From Actinobacillus succinogenes 130Z (lineage in GTDB: Bacteria; Pseudomonadota; Gammaproteobacteria; Enterobacterales; Pasteurellaceae): DNA of 64,000 nucleotides. Each line of letters opens with the position of its first letter. The stretch's first letter is position 1. The stretch is taken from NCBI RefSeq assembly GCF_000017245.1, contig NC_009655.1, forward strand, positions 1-64,000. Reading direction: 5' to 3'. The position numbers and the translations under genes are program-made. The notes beneath the pieces were generated by a model. That model did no database searches and was not told the origin of the DNA. It saw only the letters and a list, made by a program, of their open reading frames with translations. This document shows, piece after piece, positions 59,110 to 64,000 of this stretch.

Positions 59110-59538
59110 TTATTCCTCCACCACTAAGCCCATTGAACGAGCAGTACCAGCGATTGATTTCATTTTGGTTTCGATAGTCGCACCGGTCATGTCCGCTGCT
59201 TTAGTTTCAGCGATTTGACGGATTTGATCTTGAGTTACTTTACCCACTTTATCTTTATTCGGTTTACCAGAACCGGATTTGATACCTGCGGCTTTTTTCA
59301 ATAATACGGCTGCCGGCGGAGTTTTAGTTACGAATGTAAATGAACGGTCTGCATAAACAGTGATTACAACAGGAATAGGTAAACCTTTTTCAATGCTTTC
59401 GGTACGCGCATTGAACGCTTTACAGAATTCCATGATGTTTACACCTTGTTGACCTAATGCAGGACCAACCGGTGGTGAAGGGTTAGCCATACCCGCCGCG
59501 ACTTGCAGCTTAACGTATGCTTGGACTTTTTTTGCCAT
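59110..59538 (-). CDS. rplK: 50S ribosomal protein L11
   Basis: Forms the GTPase-associated centre with 23S helices 43-44; it is needed for RelA activation in stringent control. 142 residues, starting MAKKVQAYVKLQVAAGMANP, with the flexible PSPPVGPALGQQGVNIMEFC. GAGGAAAC precedes the start. First gene of the rplKA pair with its own promoter; it is not adjacent to nusG as in E. coli. Confidence 0.98.
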   Translation of the reverse strand: MAKKVQAYVKLQVAAGMANPSPPVGPALGQQGVNIMEFCKAFNARTESIEKGLPIPVVITVYADRSFTFVTKTPPAAVLLKKAAGIKSGSGKPNKDKVGKVTQDQIRQIAETKAADMTGATIETKMKSIAGTARSMGLVVEE

Positions 59539-59636
59539 TTTTAAGTTTCCTCTATATGGGTAATAACGCTGAAAAAATCAGCTCCCCGTTGCACAAAAAT
59601 ATGAGCTGGATTTTTCTAGCTCATAATAGGTCGCGG

Positions 59637-59665
59637 ATTATATAAAAAGTGCGGTTGATTTTCAA
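59637..59665 (-). promoter_or_regulatory. rplKA promoter containing an uptake signal
   Basis: -35 TTGAAA (59665-59660), exact 17-bp spacer, perfect -10 TATAAT (59642-59637). The spacer contains ACCGCACTTT (59655-59646), a complete uptake signal core. Confidence 0.8.
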
Positions 59666-59772
59666 GCGGTTTTGTCATCAAACTAAATATGAAAACTCAG
59701 AAAAAACTGACCGCACTTTTTTGTACGTGTTACAATCCCATTCCGCCATACCCAAAATTTAACTGTCGGATA

Positions 59773-60534
59773 TTAGTTTTGCTCCTGATATTTATTATAA
59801 AGTTCAGCAATGGCTTGATAAAAATTAGCTTCCATAGATTTGACTGCAGAAAAATGGAAGGTATCAAAGACAGGTATCTTTTTATCTGCCAAAGATAGTT
59901 CGTATAAATCAACAGCGCCATTTTTACTTTTTCCAATAAATGGTAATTCACGTGTTGGGAAAGCAAAATTCATTGTAATAATCACATCTGGGTTCAATAA
60001 AGCAATTTCTTCTTCAAAAAAATTACGACCCGTTGATTTCTCTACCTGTTTTGTACGTTTTATAAAATCGTTAATTTGGTTCCAATCCGCTTGGAAATTT
60101 CCACTATTATTACTAAACTTCGATAAATTCATAAATGCAAAGCTAATTCCTTTTTCAGTTGCGAAATCATCACGCATATCATTTGCCCAAGGAATGTCTT
60201 CATACTTTTGGAACTGATGTTGAAAACCGTATGCCATATAAAATAATTTACTATGAAACGGATGGCTATTTAATGTGTAAGTTGAATTTTCCGTTCTTAA
60301 CCAATTAGAAAGATTCACTTTATATTCTTTGTAAATTTGATCAATGTAATTAGCATCAATCGTCAAACCCTCGCGACCAATAAATAAAACCTTTACGGTT
60401 TGTTTTGTATAATAAGGGTAAAAACCGTCTTCAACAAAGTGCTCTGCACCTATTGCATTCTTCCAATCTCGAAACAACGCTTGTAATTTTTGATGTAATT
60501 CCTGTTCACATGGAAGTGTATAAATTGATGTCAT
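59773..60534 (-). CDS. Uncharacterised protein, possible uracil-DNA-glycosylase-like fold
   Basis: I do not recognise a named family. The likely start MTSIYTLPCEQELHQKL gives 253 residues; the frame opens 16 codons earlier. It shows KVLFIGREGLTIDANYI near residue 48, resembling the GQDPY-type motif of uracil-DNA glycosylases, then LLNPDVIITMNFAFPTRE and FDTFHFSAV, resembling later parts of that fold, but no canonical catalytic set can be confirmed. Base composition is clearly more AT-rich than the ribosomal genes around it, suggesting transfer. It sits between rplK and nusG with a terminator upstream. Confidence 0.7.
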   Translation of the reverse strand: MTSIYTLPCEQELHQKLQALFRDWKNAIGAEHFVEDGFYPYYTKQTVKVLFIGREGLTIDANYIDQIYKEYKVNLSNWLRTENSTYTLNSHPFHSKLFYMAYGFQHQFQKYEDIPWANDMRDDFATEKGISFAFMNLSKFSNNSGNFQADWNQINDFIKRTKQVEKSTGRNFFEEEIALLNPDVIITMNFAFPTRELPFIGKSKNGAVDLYELSLADKKIPVFDTFHFSAVKSMEANFYQAIAELYNKYQEQN

Positions 60535-60726
60535 AGAAGATTCCTCTGAAGTATATTTAAGGTAGCTTTTGAATAAAGACAATAACGGATATTTTGTGTC
60601 TCATCGAAATTATTTTATTCTGCAATGATGTTTATTACTTAGCCTGTCAAAGCTAAGTAATAGAAAAGTATACTTCTGCATTATTGAGGGAAAAGTGCGG
60701 TTATTTTTTCTTGAATTTCAGGCAAT

Positions 60727-60753
60727 AAAAAAGCAGAGATAACTCTGCTTTTT
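60727..60753 (-). terminator. Terminator of secE-nusG
   Basis: AGCAGAG/CTCTGCT stem (60732-60738 and 60743-60749), ATAA loop, A run before and T run after; 14 nt below the nusG stop. It separates nusG from the gene at 59773-60534. Confidence 0.88.
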
Positions 60754-60766
60754 ATTAAAATTCAAA

Positions 60767-61324
60767 TTAGCCGGTCGCTTTTTCCACTTGACTGAACTCA
60801 AGTTCGACCGGTGTTGCGCGACCGAAGATGGAAACGGAAACTTTCAAACGACCTTTTTCATAATCCACTTCTTCAACCGTACCATTGAAATCTGCAAACG
60901 GACCTTCGGTAACTCGAACCTCTTCTCCCGGCTGGAATACATTTTTCGGACGAGGTTTATCCGCATTCTGTTCTACACGGTTAAGAATAGCATCCGCTTC
61001 ACGCTGGCTGATTGGTAACGGTTTATCCGGCGTTCCGCCGATAAACCCCATTACGCGCGGTACACTGCGTACCAATTGCCAGGTATAATCGTTCATTTCC
61101 ATTTGTACTAACACATAGCCCGGGAAAAATTTACGTTCGCTTTTACGACGTTTGCCCGCTACGTTCTCAACGACTTCTTCGGTCGGTACCAGAACTTCGC
61201 CGAATTGATCTTCCATATGGTTAAGTTTGATATATTCACGTAACGTTGCCGCTACACGACCTTCAAAACCGGAGAAGGCTTGTAATACATACCAACGTTT
61301 TTTAGGTGCTGCTGTTTCTGTCAT
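60767..61324 (-). CDS. nusG: Transcription termination/antitermination protein NusG
   Basis: Links RNA polymerase to Rho and to the ribosome. 185 residues: NGN domain (KRWYVLQAFSGFEGRVAATL, RKFFPGYVLVQMEM) and C-terminal KOW domain (VRVTEGPFADFNGTVEEVDY). Starts 1 nt after the secE stop. Here the pair ends in a terminator rather than continuing into rplK. Confidence 0.97.
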   Translation of the reverse strand: MTETAAPKKRWYVLQAFSGFEGRVAATLREYIKLNHMEDQFGEVLVPTEEVVENVAGKRRKSERKFFPGYVLVQMEMNDYTWQLVRSVPRVMGFIGGTPDKPLPISQREADAILNRVEQNADKPRPKNVFQPGEEVRVTEGPFADFNGTVEEVDYEKGRLKVSVSIFGRATPVELEFSQVEKATG

Positions 61325-61325
61325 C

Positions 61326-61736
61326 TTAGAATCTCAAATCTGTTAAGAAATTTAATACGCTTACAATTACACTGTCAAAACCCCATAAAATCAGCGACGT
61401 AACAACCGTAACCGCCACAACAATGAATGTGGTTTGAGTAGCTTCAGGGCGTGTCGGCCAAGTAACCCGACGAAGTTCCGTTCTGGCTTCACTGAAGAAT
61501 GCCAACGCTTTTTTACCCTGGTTCGTCATTGCCGCAAGAATTAAGGCAATTGCAATTAAAACGAACATCGCAACAACACGAACCGGTGTCGAATACTGTT
61601 CTGCAAAATAAATATTACCAACCGACGCCACTAAGATAAACGCAACGACAAGAAACCACAAAAAGCCATTCAAGCCTTTTGACTTTTGCGCCGTTTGTTC
61701 TACTTCATTTTTCTTTTTTTCAACAACTAAAGCCAT
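61326..61736 (-). CDS. secE: Preprotein translocase subunit SecE
   Basis: Essential SecYEG subunit. 136 residues with three membrane segments (about 26-42, 48-67 and 106-128), the long proteobacterial form. The conserved cytosolic RTELRRVTWPTRPEATQTT precedes the third helix. Upstream gene of the secE-nusG pair, with a TACAAT -10-like sequence near 61792. Confidence 0.94.
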   Translation of the reverse strand: MALVVEKKKNEVEQTAQKSKGLNGFLWFLVVAFILVASVGNIYFAEQYSTPVRVVAMFVLIAIALILAAMTNQGKKALAFFSEARTELRRVTWPTRPEATQTTFIVVAVTVVTSLILWGFDSVIVSVLNFLTDLRF

Positions 61737-61843
61737 ATTTTAACCTAAGTGAATTGTTATTTTACGGAGACTAAACACTGGATTCGCGATTGTAGCATTT
61801 TATTTGTGTAATTCATAACTAATTATTAATTTTCTTCCGGATA

Positions 61844-61874
61844 AAAAGAACAGGCTGAGCAAATGCTCAGCCCG
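61844..61874 (-). terminator. Terminator of galU
   Basis: GGCTGAGC/GCTCAGCC 8-bp stem with an AAAT loop and a T-rich exit on the minus strand (61853-61872 plus tail). Confidence 0.85.
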
Positions 61875-61896
61875 TTTAACATTAAACTATCTTTCA

Positions 61897-62784
61897 TTAT
61901 AGGGTTTTGACCAATTTTTTCAGGTAATCTTTAAATTGGGTACCTAATTTTTCATGCTGCAAACCGTATTCGACAAAGGCTTCCATGTAACCGATTTTAT
62001 CACCGCAGTCAAAAGATTCACCGGTCATGTGGAAAGCCTCCACCGTTTCTTTTTTAATTAACATATCGATGGCATCGGTTAACTGGATTTCATCTCCCAC
62101 ACCGACCGGAGTTCTTTCCAATAGTTCCCAAATACCGGCTGAGAATACATAGCGCCCCACGACGGCTAAATTAGACGGCGCTTTATCGACACTCGGTTTT
62201 TCCACCAAACGGGAAATCTGAGCACTTTCGCCTCCGCCAAATTCAACACCGTTACAGTCCGCCACGCCATAACTGCTGACATCTTTCGGCTCCACCGGCG
62301 CTACCATAATCTGACTGGCTCCCGTTTCTTCAAAACGCTTGATCATCGCCGCCAGATTTTCTCTTTTCTGATCAGCGGTAAAATCCGCCAATAATACGTC
62401 AGGTAAAACAACGGCAAAAGGTTCGTTTCCGACTAAAGGACGACCGCATAATACGGCATGTCCTAAACCTTTAGCATTCCCTTGGCGTACATGCATAATA
62501 GTAACGTCTTTCGGACAAATTGAACGTACTTCTTCTAAAAGTTGGCGTTTAACCCGTTTTTCCAGCATAGATTCCAATTCGTAAGACGTATCAAAATGGT
62601 TTTCGATAGCATTTTTTGACGAATGCGTAACCAAAACAATTTCTTTAATCCCGGCTGCGACACATTCACTGACCACATACTGAATTAACGGTTTATCCAC
62701 CAGTGTCAGCATCTCCTTCGGAATGGCTTTGGTTGCCGGCAACATACGTGTTCCCAGGCCTGCAACTGGAATAATCGCTTTCAT
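61897..62784 (-). CDS. galU: UTP-glucose-1-phosphate uridylyltransferase
   Basis: Makes UDP-glucose for surface polysaccharide and galactose metabolism. 295 residues: nucleotide-binding GLGTRMLPATKAIPKEML at the N-terminus, with the catalytic VDKPLIQYVV lysine, and VVLPDVLLADF for the metal-binding aspartate. 83 nt below the phosphomannomutase gene, both supplying sugar nucleotides for lipopolysaccharide or capsule. Confidence 0.95.
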   Translation of the reverse strand: MKAIIPVAGLGTRMLPATKAIPKEMLTLVDKPLIQYVVSECVAAGIKEIVLVTHSSKNAIENHFDTSYELESMLEKRVKRQLLEEVRSICPKDVTIMHVRQGNAKGLGHAVLCGRPLVGNEPFAVVLPDVLLADFTADQKRENLAAMIKRFEETGASQIMVAPVEPKDVSSYGVADCNGVEFGGGESAQISRLVEKPSVDKAPSNLAVVGRYVFSAGIWELLERTPVGVGDEIQLTDAIDMLIKKETVEAFHMTGESFDCGDKIGYMEAFVEYGLQHEKLGTQFKDYLKKLVKTL

Positions 62785-62810
62785 AGTTTTTCCTTAATTT
62801 ACACATAAAC

Positions 62811-62845
62811 GACCGCACTTTAGCACAAATTCGTAAAGTGCGGTC
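62811..62845. terminator. Paired uptake signals between the phosphomannomutase gene and galU
   Basis: GACCGCACTTTA (62811-62822) and TAAAGTGCGGTC (62834-62845), perfect 12-bp stem with an 11-nt loop, 22 nt below the phosphomannomutase stop. Likely a terminator, so galU may have a separate promoter. Confidence 0.7.
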
Positions 62846-62867
62846 ACATTTTACAGAGATTTACGAT

Positions 62868-64000
62868 TTATTGGCGTAATAATGCCAAAACCTCATCGGT
62901 TTTTTCTTTCATTAACGCTTTATCGCCACGGGTTTCAAGGTTTAAACGGACCACCGGTTCCGTATTGGAACTACGCAGATTAAAACGCCAGTTCGGATAT
63001 TCAATACTGACGCCGTCGATCTCGCTCACGGAAACCGCATCTTTTTCATAAGCCGCGCGGACCTGGGCAATCGCCGCTTTAGCATCGGTTAATTTACTGT
63101 TGATCTCGCCAGGTGACGGATAAGAGTCAATACTTTCGTTCACCAACTGACCTAAAGTTTTACCAGACACGCAAACCAGTTCCATCACAAGTAACCAAGG
63201 AATCATACCGCTATCGCAATAATAGAAATCGCGGAAATAATGGTGAGCCGACATTTCGCCGCCGTACACGGCATCCACTTCACGCATTTTTTCTTTAATG
63301 AATGAATGACCGGATTTCGACATTACCGCAACCCCACCGTTTTCCTCCACCAATTTTTCGGTATTCCAGATCAAGCGTGGATCATAAATAATTTTAGCAC
63401 CCGGATATTTCTTCGTGAACGCCTGACTTAATAAACCGACCACGTAGTAACCTTCAATAAACTGACCTTTTTCATCAAAGAAGAAACAGCGGTCAAAGTC
63501 ACCGTCAAAGGCAATCCCCATATCCGCTTTATTAGCCAGTACTGCATCAATAGTATCCTGACGATTATCGTGCAAAATCGGATTCGGGATCCCGTGCGGG
63601 AACGTACCGTCCGGATTATTATGCACTTTAACGAATTCTACCGGAATACGACGTGCTTTGAATTGCGCTTCAATAGCATCCAGAGCATGCCCCGCCGCAC
63701 CGTTACCGGCATTAAATACCAATTTCAGCGGTTTGATATTATCGAAATTCACGTAAGATAATAAACGTTCGACATAATCACCTACTACGGATTGTTGTTT
63801 GTACGTACCGCGTTGTACTACATCCGGAAAGTTGTTTTCTTCGGCCAAACGCTGAATGTCCGCCAAACCGGTATCCGCACTAATCGGACGGGAACCTTCG
63901 CGAACCAGTTTCAAACCGTTAAAATCCATCGGATTATGGCTTGCCGTAACCTCAATTCCGCCGTCAGCCTTTAAAAACGAAGTGGCGAAGTACACTTCTT
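62868..64000 (-). CDS. manB: Phosphomannomutase/phosphoglucomutase (5' part outside window)
   Basis: Alpha-D-phosphohexomutase that interconverts mannose-6-phosphate and mannose-1-phosphate (or the glucose pair) for sugar nucleotides. The visible 377 codons include the phosphoserine loop TASHNPM, the metal loop DGDFDRC, the sugar-binding GEMSAHH and the phosphate-binding SNTEPVVR. The reading frame runs past the window edge (EEVYFATSF), and about 75-80 N-terminal residues are missing. Closest to the CpsG/ManB type. The internal GTG near the edge is not the start. Confidence 0.88.
   Translation of the reverse strand, partial: EVYFATSFLKADGGIEVTASHNPMDFNGLKLVREGSRPISADTGLADIQRLAEENNFPDVVQRGTYKQQSVVGDYVERLLSYVNFDNIKPLKLVFNAGNGAAGHALDAIEAQFKARRIPVEFVKVHNNPDGTFPHGIPNPILHDNRQDTIDAVLANKADMGIAFDGDFDRCFFFDEKGQFIEGYYVVGLLSQAFTKKYPGAKIIYDPRLIWNTEKLVEENGGVAVMSKSGHSFIKEKMREVDAVYGGEMSAHHYFRDFYYCDSGMIPWLLVMELVCVSGKTLGQLVNESIDSYPSPGEINSKLTDAKAAIAQVRAAYEKDAVSVSEIDGVSIEYPNWRFNLRSSNTEPVVRLNLETRGDKALMKEKTDEVLALLRQ

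Overview
The window is about 64 kb of a Pasteurellaceae chromosome. It is rich in the Haemophilus-type DNA uptake signal (core AAGTGCGGT or its complement; I count more than 40 copies by eye). Gene content and order (dnaA-dnaN-recF, dapA-bamC, hflD-purB, bamD beside rluD-pgeF, and divergent yidE and SbmA-like transporter genes) also fit this family. I infer a relative of Basfia/Mannheimia succiniciproducens or Actinobacillus succinogenes, but the species is not proven by the sequence alone. The window opens just upstream of dnaA, as a chromosome numbered from dnaA would.

Layout. 0-4.5 kb: dnaA-dnaN-recF and a small membrane protein. 4.6-9.1 kb: D-lactate dehydrogenase with a near-perfect CRP site, a KefC-type K+/H+ antiporter and a methyltransferase. 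9.3-12.6 kb: a compact minus-strand run coaBC-dut-slmA-yheU-crp. 12.7-19.4 kb: radC, rpmB-rpmG, mutM, dapA-bamC, trmN6 and a dicarboxylate transporter. 19.5-27.5 kb: polA, an SbmA/BacA-type ABC transporter, yidE and srmB. 27.6-28.2 kb: a small AT-rich islet with an Xre-type regulator divergent from a YecR-like lipoprotein, with two palindromes between them. 28.3-30.3 kb: purB and hflD.

30.6-33.55 kb is a degraded integrative element in the 3' half of tRNA-Trp. It is bounded by 46-bp direct repeats with one mismatch. It holds a P2-type portal gene broken by two frameshifts, a tyrosine integrase with a one-base frameshift that joins it in frame to an upstream helix-turn-helix gene, and helically phased AACGCAAA repeats. 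33.5-39.4 kb is a complete rRNA operon on the minus strand: promoter, boxA leader, 16S, tRNA-Ile, tRNA-Ala, 23S, two clearly different tandem 5S genes, tRNA-Asp and tRNA-Trp. The 23S gene carries an intervening sequence of about 113 nt in helix 25.

39.5-48.3 kb: gmhB, metNIQ, pgeF-rluD, bamD, rho and rhlB. 48.4-61.7 kb: the transcription/translation cluster rpoC, rpoB, rplL, rplJ, rplA, rplK, nusG and secE, all on the minus strand. It is interrupted between rplK and nusG by an AT-rich gene of unknown function. 61.9-64 kb: galU and a phosphomannomutase gene that runs off the window.

Most of the window is conserved housekeeping. The parts that deserve a second look are the tRNA-Trp element, the Xre/lipoprotein islet, the 23S intervening sequence, the divergent 5S pair, the palindrome over the rplJ promoter, and the recurrent use of uptake signals as hairpins or inside a promoter. 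I saw no CRISPR array, no insertion sequence, and no system I can defend as a new multi-gene defence or biosynthetic system.
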